A DNA stretch of 59,023 nucleotides from Lachnospiraceae bacterium (GTDB lineage: Bacteria > Bacillota_A > Clostridia > Lachnospirales > Lachnospiraceae): NCBI GenBank assembly GCA_024684065.1, contig JAIKXO010000083.1, positions 1 through 59,023 of the forward strand, given 5' to 3'. Positions 9,943 to 16,714 of the stretch are shown one piece after another (position 1 is the stretch's first letter; every line of letters starts with the position of its first letter). The notes beneath the pieces are model-generated. The model worked only from the letters and a program-made list of their open reading frames with translations, searched no databases and was not told where the DNA came from. The position numbers were made by a program, and so were the translations under genes.

Positions 9943-9991
9943 ATTGTATCGAAAACCCTGTAAATATGCAAGTTTGTTAGCTTTTGCTAAC
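9943..9991 (-). promoter_or_regulatory. Ferredoxin promoter with adjacent palindrome
   Basis: On the minus strand TTGCAT (9966-9971) and TACAAT (9943-9948) are separated by exactly 17 bases, a good vegetative promoter. Just upstream of the -35 box lies the palindrome GTTAGC-4-GCTAAC (9976-9991), a possible operator. Confidence 0.6.
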
Positions 9992-10023
9992 TGTAAAATT
10001 TTTGTGAAACGACTGTTTTGCCT

Positions 10024-10785
10024 TCAGCTTATCCCAAGCTCCGCCCGACGAGCTTTGATGCCCTCGAGTATCACCTTCTTCTTTTCGATGGCTTTGTCCT
10101 GGGTCATTGCAGGAGTATCTTCCAGGCGGTATTTATAGCCGAGCTTTTCATATTTAACCTTGCCCATGGTGTGATAGGGCAGCACGTCTAAGGCCTTAAG
10201 GTCCGAGAGCCCGCCAATGAATTCCCCGAGCTTATACAGGTAGGTGTCGTCATCGGTCAGTCCGGGAACTACGACATGCCTGATCCACAGATCAACGTGT
10301 TTTTTATCGAGATATTCGGCGAATTTAAGGATGTTCTCGTTGGGCTGTCCGGTGAGCTCTAAGTGCTTTTCGGGATCTATGTGCTTTATGTCAAGCATTA
10401 CAAGATCGGTAAGCTCCATAAGGCGGTCGAGCTTTTTCATAAGCTCTTCGTCTTCGGGGTTGAAGGCTATGCCGGAAGTGTCTATACAGGTATGCACATT
10501 GTTTTCCTTAAAGATCGTGAACAGGTCTATAAGGAAGTCGACCTGCATGAGGGGTTCCCCTCCCGTGACAGTGACTCCTCCGGTTTTATAGAAAGGCTCG
10601 TTGTTTTTGTACTGTTCAAAGATGTATTCGGGATCCATCATCGTGCCGCCGTTCATCGCCCAGGTGTCGGGGTTATGGCAGTACATGCAGCGCATCGGGC
10701 AGCCCTGTACGAATACCACGTAGCGGGTGCCCGGCCCGTCGACGGTTCCGAAGCTTTCGAGTGAGTGTATTCTGCCTTGGGTCAT
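10024..10785 (-). CDS. pflA: Pyruvate formate-lyase activating enzyme
   Basis: A 253-residue radical SAM enzyme that abstracts a hydrogen from the conserved glycine of pyruvate formate-lyase. The cluster motif is Cys29-x3-Cys33-x2-Cys36 (CPMRCMYC), and GGEPL near residue 80 is the SAM-contacting segment. The length is normal for PflA. AGGAGGTG precedes the ATG. It follows the glycyl-radical subunit gene after a terminator, so it is probably transcribed partly from its own start. Its target here would be the separate 82-residue protein rather than the large PFL body. Confidence 0.95.
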   Translation of the reverse strand: MTQGRIHSLESFGTVDGPGTRYVVFVQGCPMRCMYCHNPDTWAMNGGTMMDPEYIFEQYKNNEPFYKTGGVTVTGGEPLMQVDFLIDLFTIFKENNVHTCIDTSGIAFNPEDEELMKKLDRLMELTDLVMLDIKHIDPEKHLELTGQPNENILKFAEYLDKKHVDLWIRHVVVPGLTDDDTYLYKLGEFIGGLSDLKALDVLPYHTMGKVKYEKLGYKYRLEDTPAMTQDKAIEKKKVILEGIKARRAELGIS

Positions 10786-10880
10786 GTGGAAACACCTCCT
10801 AATCCTGTCTTAGCATATTTTCTGCATTAATGATTCCTGCGCACCGTCATTAATAAACATAACATTAATAAATATAGCAT

Positions 10881-10911
10881 AAAAAAACCGGAGCCGCAAC
10901 GACTCCGGTTT
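10881..10911 (-). terminator. Terminator after the glycyl-radical subunit gene
   Basis: AAACCGGAG and CTCCGGTTT form a 9-bp stem. Reading on the minus strand it is followed by a run of seven T. It separates the split PFL operon from pflA. Confidence 0.88.
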
Positions 10912-10925
10912 TTACTGAAAGCTGC

Positions 10926-11174
10926 TTACATAGACTCGTGGAAGGTCCTTGAGATTACATCAGCCTGCTGTTCGGGAGTAAGCTTTATGAAGTTTACCGC
11001 ATAGCCCGAAACACGGATCGTAAGCTGAGGATAGTTCTCAGGATGCTTCTGTGCGTCAAGAAGAGTTTCTCTGTTGAGAACGTTGACATTAAGGTGATGT
11101 CCGCCCTTTGTTGCATATCCGTCTAATAATGACACGAGGTTGTCAACCTGTGCGCTGCTTGCTTCTGCTGCCAT
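10926..11174 (-). CDS. Separate glycyl-radical domain of pyruvate formate-lyase
   Basis: An 82-residue protein equivalent to the C-terminal end of a normal PFL or to the stress protein GrcA/YfiD without its N-terminal part. It contains [15 protein letters not shown] and RVSGYAVNF; Gly57 is the expected radical site, and the C-terminus ([10 protein letters not shown]) matches the end of PFL. It starts at an ATG behind a strong AAGGAGG site, so it is a dedicated gene and not read-through. The large PFL body upstream stops just before this segment, so the two polypeptides must assemble to form an active enzyme. What is seen: complete motif, own translation signals, no fusion. What is inferred: obligatory partnership. 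Confidence 0.93.
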   Translation of the reverse strand: MAAEASSAQVDNLVSLLDGYATKGGHHLNVNVLNRETLLDAQKHPENYPQLTIRVSGYAVNFIKLTPEQQADVISRTFHESM

Positions 11175-11215
11175 ATCTGTTTCCTCCTTGAATAGATTAT
11201 ATTTGTTTTGGTAGA

Positions 11216-11470
11216 TTAACGATAATCATCCAGACCCTGGTGAAGCGTGGGTACGCTGCATGCCAGGGGTGTCCTGGAACAGTCAGTGCATCCCATGGTA
11301 TCTACGGTCCTGTTTTCAGAGAGATTCTCATCCGTATCCACATTGAGGTGCCCTACGCCGTTAGTAACCGAATTGTCCAAAAAAGCTACAAGGTCGTCAA
11401 CCATATTGGTCTTGTCTTCCATCACTTTCACCGGCCTTTCTGAATATTTACTGATATTGATACGTATCAT
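11216..11470 (-). CDS. Glycyl-radical-domain-like small protein lacking the radical motif
   Basis: An 84-residue predicted protein between the PFL body and the glycyl-radical subunit. Residues 23-45 ([10 protein letters not shown], then GHLNVDT) align with [10 protein letters not shown] and HHLNVNV of the downstream 82-residue protein, about half identical. After that it diverges: there is no RVSGY motif, and the tail holds three cysteines in [12 protein letters not shown]. It may be a decayed duplicate, a regulator or a scaffold that competes for the docking site of the radical domain. The start has no clear ribosome binding site; an internal ATG at residue 17 is an alternative. It could be a pseudogene, but the frame is open and its similarity to PFL begins only after the start. 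Confidence 0.6.
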   Translation of the reverse strand: MIRINISKYSERPVKVMEDKTNMVDDLVAFLDNSVTNGVGHLNVDTDENLSENRTVDTMGCTDCSRTPLACSVPTLHQGLDDYR

Positions 11471-11560
11471 GCCTGCGCGTTTCGGCCGGACGGCATTTAC
11501 CGGTTCGCTTTAACGCGGCCGTATAAGCCGTTCTGACCTGTTTGCGCATATATTTATGAT

Positions 11561-13597
11561 TTATTTAAGATCCAGCTCGATATCGCCTGCGAATACCTTA
11601 TCTTCCTTGCCGAGAGCCCCGGGGATGATGGTGAAGGTATTGGAGATACCATCCTGTGCATCCTTGAAAGGAAGCTTCGAAACTGAAGACAGGGAAGCAA
11701 CCGCTCCATGGGTGTCACGGCCGTGCATCGGATTTGCTCCGGGTGCGAAAGGCTGTCCTTTTCTACGTCCGTCAGGAGTATTTCCGGTAGCCTTTCCATA
11801 GGTTACGTTCGAGGTGATCGTAAGGATGGAGGTTGTAGGAACACCCTGCCTGTAGGTGTGATGTCTTCTGATAGCGGTCATGAACCTGTGTACTACTTCC
11901 TGAGCGATGTCGTCTACGCGGTCATCATCATTTCCGTATTTAGGAAATTCACCGGTTGTCTTGAAGTCGGTGATAATGCCGTCCTCGTCCCTGATGACCT
12001 CAACCTTTGCGTACTTGATGGCTGAAAGCGAATCGGCAACGATCGAAAGACCTGCGATACCGGTTGCGAAATATCTCTTTACGTCTCTGTCATGAAGAGC
12101 CATCTCAGCTCTCTCATAACAGTACTTGTCATGCATGTAGTGAATGATGTTAAGAGTGTTTACATAAACATCTGCCTGCCACTCCATCATATCCATGAAC
12201 TTGGCTACTACATCATCATAGTCGAGAACATCGCCTTCTACCGGACGATACTTGGGACCTACCTGCTTCTTGGTAACCTCATCAACACCGCCGTTTAAAG
12301 CGTAAAGGAGGCACTTCGCAAGGTTTGCTCTTGCTCCGAAGAACTGCATTTCCTTACCGATGACCATAGAGGATACGCAGCATGCGATACCGTAATCATC
12401 GCCATGGGTAACTCTCATAAGATCGTCGTTCTCGTACTGGATCGATGAAGTCGTGATGGAGATCTTCGCGCAGAACTTCTTGAAGTTCTGAGGAAGCCTT
12501 GTGGACCAGAGAACCGTAAGGTTGGGCTCGGGAGAAGGTCCTAAGTTCCTTAAGGTATGCAGATAACGGAAGCTCATCTTTGTAGCCATATGACGTCCGT
12601 CTACGCCGATACCTGCGATAGATTCGGTAACCCATACCGGATCGCCTGCGAATATCTGGTTGTACTCGGGAGTACGTGCGAACTTGATGCAGCGAAGCTT
12701 CATGATGAAGTGGTCAACGAACTCCTGGATCTGCTCCTCTGTGAAGGTACCGTTCTTAAGGTCTCTCTCAGCATAGCAGTCGATGAAGGTGGAGGTACGT
12801 CCTAAGGACATTGCGGCACCGTTCTGCTCCTTAACCGCGCAGAGATATCCGAAATATGTCCACTGGATAGCTTCCTGAACGTTCTTGGCGGGCTTTGAGA
12901 TATCGCAGCCATAAGAAGCGGCCATTTCCTTCATCATCTTAAGGGCAACCATCTGCTCTGAAAGCTCTTCGCGAAGGCGGATAACATCGTCGGTCATAAC
13001 ACGGCCTGTGGAATCCTTCTGGGCCTGCTTGTCTTCGATAAGCCTGTCAATACCGTAAAGGGCTACTCTTCTGTAGTCGCCGATGATACGTCCGCGGCCG
13101 TATGCATCCGGAAGACCGGTGATGATGTGTGATGAACGGCAGGCTCTCATTTCCTGGTTGTATGCGTCAAAGCAGCCTGCGTTATGTGTCTTTCTGTGGG
13201 TTGAGAAGAATTCGCTGATCTCAGGATCAACTTCATATCCGTTGTCCGAGCAGGCCTTCTCTGCCATACGGATACCGCCGTAAGGCTGAAGCGAACGCTT
13301 GAAGGGCTTGTCTGTCTGGAAGCCTACGATGGTCTCTTTGCTCTTGTCAAGATAACCGGGGCCGTGAGAAGTGATGGTGGAAACAACCTTTGTGTCCATA
13401 TCAAGGACTCCGCCGGCAGCTCTTTCCTGCTTCTGAAGCTCCATTACCTGGTTCCATAAATCCTTTGTGTTTTGTGTGGGTCCCGCAAGGAATGAATCAT
13501 CTCCGTCATAAGGAGTATAGTTCCTCTGGATGAAGTCGCGGACATTGATCTCTCTGTCCCATTTTCCTGTTACGAAACCTTCCCATTCTGATCTCAT
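11561..13597 (-). CDS. pflB: Pyruvate formate-lyase, large body without glycyl-radical domain
   Basis: A 678-residue protein matching formate C-acetyltransferase through nearly its whole length. The catalytic pair Cys406-Cys407 lies in YGIACCVSS. The C-terminal [17 protein letters not shown] and GALGKEDKV segments are present. A usual PFL has about 740-760 residues; here a TAA stops translation right after GALGKEDKV and a few more residues, and the conserved RVSGYAVNF segment is missing. That segment is encoded 387 bases downstream as a separate gene, so this is not a one-base frameshift. The ATG has an AGGAGG site. The enzyme would convert pyruvate and CoA to acetyl-CoA and formate once the radical subunit docks. 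Confidence 0.95.
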   Translation of the reverse strand: MRSEWEGFVTGKWDREINVRDFIQRNYTPYDGDDSFLAGPTQNTKDLWNQVMELQKQERAAGGVLDMDTKVVSTITSHGPGYLDKSKETIVGFQTDKPFKRSLQPYGGIRMAEKACSDNGYEVDPEISEFFSTHRKTHNAGCFDAYNQEMRACRSSHIITGLPDAYGRGRIIGDYRRVALYGIDRLIEDKQAQKDSTGRVMTDDVIRLREELSEQMVALKMMKEMAASYGCDISKPAKNVQEAIQWTYFGYLCAVKEQNGAAMSLGRTSTFIDCYAERDLKNGTFTEEQIQEFVDHFIMKLRCIKFARTPEYNQIFAGDPVWVTESIAGIGVDGRHMATKMSFRYLHTLRNLGPSPEPNLTVLWSTRLPQNFKKFCAKISITTSSIQYENDDLMRVTHGDDYGIACCVSSMVIGKEMQFFGARANLAKCLLYALNGGVDEVTKKQVGPKYRPVEGDVLDYDDVVAKFMDMMEWQADVYVNTLNIIHYMHDKYCYERAEMALHDRDVKRYFATGIAGLSIVADSLSAIKYAKVEVIRDEDGIITDFKTTGEFPKYGNDDDRVDDIAQEVVHRFMTAIRRHHTYRQGVPTTSILTITSNVTYGKATGNTPDGRRKGQPFAPGANPMHGRDTHGAVASLSSVSKLPFKDAQDGISNTFTIIPGALGKEDKVFAGDIELDLK

Positions 13598-13692
13598 AAT
13601 GTGTAACGCCTCCTGTAAAAATTGTTGTAAGAAAAAAAGTTGATATGGTATAAATTATATCGAACAGAATCTAAAAGACAGCTGCGCTATCC

Positions 13693-13730
13693 TTGTATAC
13701 AATTATAAATAAGTCGTGTATACACGTCAA
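13693..13730 (-). promoter_or_regulatory. pfl promoter with two TGTATACA palindromes
   Basis: On the minus strand TTGACG (13725-13730) and TATAAT (13702-13707) are 17 bases apart. A perfect 12-bp palindrome CGTGTATACACG (13715-13726) lies in the spacer and a second, TTGTATACAA (13693-13702), just downstream of the -10 box; their centres are 23 bp apart. This arrangement suits a dimeric repressor, but no regulator is identified. Confidence 0.7.
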
Positions 13731-13923
13731 GAATCCCGGCTGTATTTTTTTGTGAACAAAAGGCGCATATTTACTGAATTTTTATGCATTTTTTACAAAG
13801 TTTTTCTATTCCGCATCATGGTTCAAAATCATGATAAAAATCATGGTAGAATCAGGCGGTAATATAAAATATAATCCGGAAATGATCCGGTCTGTAAACA
13901 GCGTGGACTTATTCGATATCTGC

Positions 13924-14144
13924 TAAGGAAAAACTGATTAATTCAGTTTTTCCTTAGATGCCTCCGGCAGGGCGTTGTGTGCCGGTGGCACACGCTTAAC
14001 GCCAGAAACAAATTCGATGTTTGTGAAGCAAACATCGAATAGGACCGCCAAGGAAGGGCACTTCGTGCCCGCGGGCTTATTCGACATTTGTAAACAAATG
14101 TCGAATTGATTTTCGCGCGGGAAACGCTTTAATCAGCGTTTCCC
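13924..14144. repeat. Mosaic palindromic intergenic repeat, copy A
   Basis: About 220 bases made of consecutive hairpins: TAAGGAAAAACTGA/TCAGTTTTTCCTTA (13924-13956), ATTCGATGTTTG/CAAACATCGAAT (14012-14040), GGGCAC/GTGCCC (14056-14070), ATTCGACATTTG/CAAATGTCGAAT (14079-14106) and GGGAAACGCT/AGCGTTTCCC (14119-14144). The first and last hairpins recur at 25307-25432. No coding capacity is evident. Confidence 0.85.
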
Positions 14145-14161
14145 TAAAGCAGATGCCGAAT

Positions 14162-14226
14162 GGGATCGGCATAAACCGAAGTTTATGCCTGGGCACACAG
14201 TTTGCCCTGCAGATCGGTGCAGTAAG
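14162..14226. repeat. 65-bp hairpin repeat, unit 1
   Basis: It contains two hairpins (GCATAAAC/GTTTATGC and a second around TTTGCCCTGCAGA) and ends in GTGCAGTAA. It aligns without gaps to 14393-14457; where arm bases differ, many of the differences are matched in the opposite arm. Confidence 0.75.
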
Positions 14227-14392
14227 GATATATGGGCTGAAATTCTGCCGGACGGAATTTTTCAGTAAAAAATCGACTATTGAGATTGTCTCCGGCCGGT
14301 TTATCTGGTATATTGTTTGGCGGAAGCGAATTAAGGCTGAAAGATTCTGCCGCCGCTTTTATAAAGAAATGACCCGGTCTGTAAAACAGACC

Positions 14393-14457
14393 GGATCGGC
14401 ACGAACTGAAGTTCGTGCCTAAGCGCACGATTTGCTTCGCAAATCGGCGCAGTAATT
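14393..14457. repeat. 65-bp hairpin repeat, unit 2
   Basis: It aligns with 14162-14226. The hairpin arms read GCACGAAC/GTTCGTGC and CGATTTGC/GCAAATCG, so paired positions have changed together relative to unit 1. A perfect CGGTCTGT/ACAGACCG hairpin lies just before it. It ends 23 bases before the DUF1858 gene and may contribute to its leader. Confidence 0.75.
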
Positions 14458-14479
14458 TGTTTCAGAGAGGAGAATTGAA

Positions 14480-14680
14480 ATGGCTGAGATCACTAAAGAT
14501 ACAACAATAGGAGAGCTTTTGAGAACTTCCCCGGAGGTCGCTCCGCTTTTAATGGAAGCGGGAATGCATTGCTTCGGATGTCCTGCATCCCTCGGAGAGA
14601 GCCTTGAGGAGGCGGCAATGGTGCACGGACTTGACGTTGATGACCTTATGGGGGCGATCAACGGGCTTGCGAAGCAGTAA
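14480..14680 (+). CDS. DUF1858 (hybrid-cluster-protein-associated) redox protein
   Basis: A 66-residue protein of the DUF1858 family, small helical proteins found alone or fused near hybrid cluster proteins and other redox enzymes. [11 protein letters not shown] and the Cys31-x2-Cys34 pair in HCFGCPAS are characteristic. The ATG follows GAGAGGAGA. It is monocistronic, with a palindromic repeat cluster upstream and a strong terminator downstream. The cysteine pair may form a disulfide or bind metal; the partner is not in this window. Its biochemical role is unknown for the family. Confidence 0.9.
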   Translation: MAEITKDTTIGELLRTSPEVAPLLMEAGMHCFGCPASLGESLEEAAMVHGLDVDDLMGAINGLAKQ

Positions 14681-14712
14681 AAAAACAGAGCGGTTTTCCG
14701 CTCTGTTTTTTT
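14681..14712. terminator. Bidirectional terminator between the DUF1858 gene and mecA
   Basis: CAGAGCGG and CCGCTCTG form an 8-bp stem with loop TTTT, flanked by an A run and a seven-T run. It serves both converging genes. Confidence 0.92.
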
Positions 14713-14778
14713 ATATAAATGAAACGATATCAATGACCGCCTCTTTAGGATCCTGTCTTTTATAAAGTTAAGAACCGG

Positions 14779-15546
14779 TCAGTCGATCCTCAGTTTGCTA
14801 AGCGCATCATCCCTTATAAGCAGATCCCCGTCTTCCTCAAGGAATGCTTCGGTAGCAGGGGTCAGCCTTTCAAACCGTCCGTATTCCGAGATCATATTGC
14901 AGATCTTGTTGAAATCCGGTGCGGAATATGAAGCCTTTTTGATTATCAATATATACCGTCCTGTTTTACGATCCTTATACAGGGAATTAGGGCCATCGTA
15001 TAAAGGAGTAATAACTTCGGCAAGCCTGCTTATTATATCAAGATTCTCAAAGGAGAATGCTTTTGTAAGCGGAACATCCTCGGAAGCCTCGGCTACCGCA
15101 GGACTCTTCTTGATCTCCTGAATATTGGAATTTATAGTGTTTTTAAGCTCGGCAGTCTTCTGCTTAAGCTGTTTGAAGAGGTCGAGCACTGCCTCCGGGT
15201 TCTCGGTTATCGAATGGATTATGCTGTCAAGCTGGCTGTCAATGCCTCCTCCCCTGACAGAAGGAGCGAAGTTTGAAAACCTGGTATCAAGCTCTTCGGG
15301 ATCCTCTACCTTCGTGATTATCAGGACTATGCTCTCGGACGAAAGAGGGATCGCCTCTATCATAAGGGGAATGTCCTCTGCTTCGAAGCCGAATTCGTAA
15401 GCGGCCTGCTGCATCATGTCGCGGAAGAGGTTCTTGGCCTTCTCGGTGCCGTAAGCGAGTTCACTCAGCTTGAGCTCCCTGTCTGCAAGATCAGCCTTGG
15501 TAAGCGTGCATCGTATCTGATGGTCATTCACTTTTTCAAGCTTCAT
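14779..15546 (-). CDS. mecA: Adaptor protein MecA
   Basis: A 255-residue adaptor that delivers substrates to the ClpC/ClpP protease in Firmicutes. The N-terminal substrate-binding domain begins with MKLEKVNDHQIRCTLTKADL, and the C-terminal ClpC-binding domain spans about residues 150-255. The frame is open for 28 more codons upstream, but the ATG at 15546 has a GGGGTGAT ribosome binding site and matches the usual MecA N-terminus, so the shorter form is chosen. A serine- and glutamate-rich linker lies between domains, as in the family. It is monocistronic, converging on the DUF1858 gene. Confidence 0.93.
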   Translation of the reverse strand: MKLEKVNDHQIRCTLTKADLADRELKLSELAYGTEKAKNLFRDMMQQAAYEFGFEAEDIPLMIEAIPLSSESIVLIITKVEDPEELDTRFSNFAPSVRGGGIDSQLDSIIHSITENPEAVLDLFKQLKQKTAELKNTINSNIQEIKKSPAVAEASEDVPLTKAFSFENLDIISRLAEVITPLYDGPNSLYKDRKTGRYILIIKKASYSAPDFNKICNMISEYGRFERLTPATEAFLEEDGDLLIRDDALSKLRID

Positions 15547-15753
15547 ATCGATATCACCCCTTTCTGCAAAGCCAGGATATAGTCCGGACAAAAGCCGCAA
15601 TTTAACGGCTTTTGCAGGAAATCCGAACACACAAAAAACACTGTGTCCGCTTAGACGGAATAATAATAACCTTAAATGCTTTTCCAGTCAATATTTACGG
15701 GGAAGAATATTATTAAATTTTTAGAAAATCATAGTATTTTTTGAAAAATGTAC

Positions 15754-15782
15754 TTGATAAAAAACAATCCCTGTAATATACT
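15754..15782 (+). promoter_or_regulatory. Strong sigma-A promoter ahead of a structured RNA
   Basis: TTGATA (15754-15759) and TATACT (15777-15782) have an exact 17-base spacer, in an AT-rich setting. Transcription should begin near 15789, where no gene starts for about 490 bases. Confidence 0.75.
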
Positions 15783-15787
15783 GATTC

Positions 15788-16010
15788 CACGAGACTTCTG
15801 CACAATCTGTGGCAGGAGGAGGGTTGTTTTCTATATTGTTTGGTTATATTTCCTAATTTAGAACTTTGATTTTCAAATCTCAGACATATATTCCGTATAT
15901 ACGGGAATCTGTGAGCGGTTTATCCGTTTGTCTTATCGTTAGTTCTTACGAAAGGAATTCATGCGGTTTTATTTTTATGTATAAGCTGCGGTGTTGAAGT
16001 CTCTATGTTT
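15788..16010 (+). ncRNA. Probable structured non-coding RNA, 6S-like architecture
   Basis: About 215 bases between the promoter and a T-rich stretch. GAGACTTC at 15791-15798 pairs perfectly with GAAGTCTC at 15996-16003, and the pairing continues past one mismatch (GCAC with GTGT). Inside are AGAAC/GTTCT and a strong apical hairpin TTCCGTATATACGGGAA. A long closing stem, a large unpaired middle and an apical hairpin in about 200 bases resemble 6S RNA, the RNA-polymerase-binding regulator. I cannot confirm a family-specific sequence, and there is no open reading frame of note. Other structured RNAs or a long leader for the gene at 16279 are alternatives. Confidence 0.45.
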
Positions 16011-16019
16011 TATCTGTTC

Positions 16020-16278
16020 TGTCATGGTCCATAGGTTTTTGTTTTTGCGGTTATCGAGGATTTATAAAGGCCGGATTTATCATTGTGGATCCATCATTGC
16101 AAAATAATTGCAAAATAATTGATAAAGCTATTATCAGAATGTATCACTGCAGTTCTAAAATGGTGCTGCGCAGGTTTTAAGTAAATATATGCCAGTACGC
16201 TTCTTCACAGCATTATTTGCAATAGCCGCACTAAAAACTTCTCGGGACTCCGCAAAGGAAGAGAAGGAGATTTTTTAT
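16020..16278 (+). other. AT-rich non-coding stretch with ATTGCAAAATA direct repeats
   Basis: This leader region precedes the small gene at 16279. Around 16094-16125 the unit ATTGCAAAATA occurs twice and begins a third time. TTGCAA followed 17 bases later by TGATAA is a possible weak promoter. Nothing else is recognised. Confidence 0.4.
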
Positions 16279-16482
16279 ATGGAGAAATTAATATATGAGT
16301 GCCTGTTGTCATATATAAAAAAAGGAGCTTTGGTCTCTAACGGCGGACGTTATATAAGTCCCAAAAAGAATATGAACAAGATCAAAGCGCTTTTGGAGGA
16401 TATAAGGTACATGACGGATTTTATGGAGGATGATGAGGGACGTGTCGTGGAGGTAAGATTCGACAGGGTTAAGGTTAATTAA
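16279..16482 (+). CDS. Small hypothetical protein
   Basis: A 67-residue protein I do not recognise. It starts at the ATG (MEKLIYECLL) that has a GAAGGAG site nine bases upstream; the frame extends 30 codons further, but no ribosome binding site supports that. It is mildly basic, mostly helical in character, with GGRYISPKKN in the middle and an acidic EDDEGRVVEV segment near the end. It is monocistronic, with a long hairpin terminator after it. Nothing in its surroundings gives a function. Confidence 0.6.
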   Translation: MEKLIYECLLSYIKKGALVSNGGRYISPKKNMNKIKALLEDIRYMTDFMEDDEGRVVEVRFDRVKVN

Positions 16483-16522
16483 AATAAGGGGTTAAGCCAC
16501 ATCATTTTCAGACAGACAGATA

Positions 16523-16598
16523 AAACAGGAAATAAGGCCTTATCGTATGAACATACCGAAGAATGGACCCTTCTATGGATGCGATAAGGCCTGTTTTT
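16523..16598 (+). terminator. Long hairpin terminator
   Basis: AAACAGG plus CCTTATCG on the left pairs with CGATAAGG plus CCTGTTT on the right, with an 8-base bulge in the left arm and a 30-base loop, followed by a T run. It ends the small gene at 16279. Confidence 0.65.
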
Positions 16599-16714
16599 AT
16601 GTCCTCGGAAAAGGAGGATCCAAGAGTAATGTTGATATTTAAACGGGGTAGTAATATAATGTATCATGGTTTTTTATGAAATAAAATAATTCCTGTATAT
16701 TTTGAGGTGATGTT

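Noticed and set aside
11175..11560. A simple frameshift separating the two halves of pyruvate formate-lyase
   Set aside because: The halves are 387 bases apart with another frame between them, and the small gene has its own strong ribosome binding site.
14153..14422. Open frame of 89 codons on the plus strand across the palindromic repeat cluster
   Set aside because: It runs through the hairpin repeats, has no ribosome binding site and no recognisable sequence.
13860..14460. CRISPR array
   Set aside because: The repeats are palindromic hairpins of differing sequence without uniform spacers, and there are no cas genes.
16479..16667. Open frame on the minus strand over the terminator of the small gene at 16279
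   Set aside because: It lies inside a long hairpin terminator and has no start signals.
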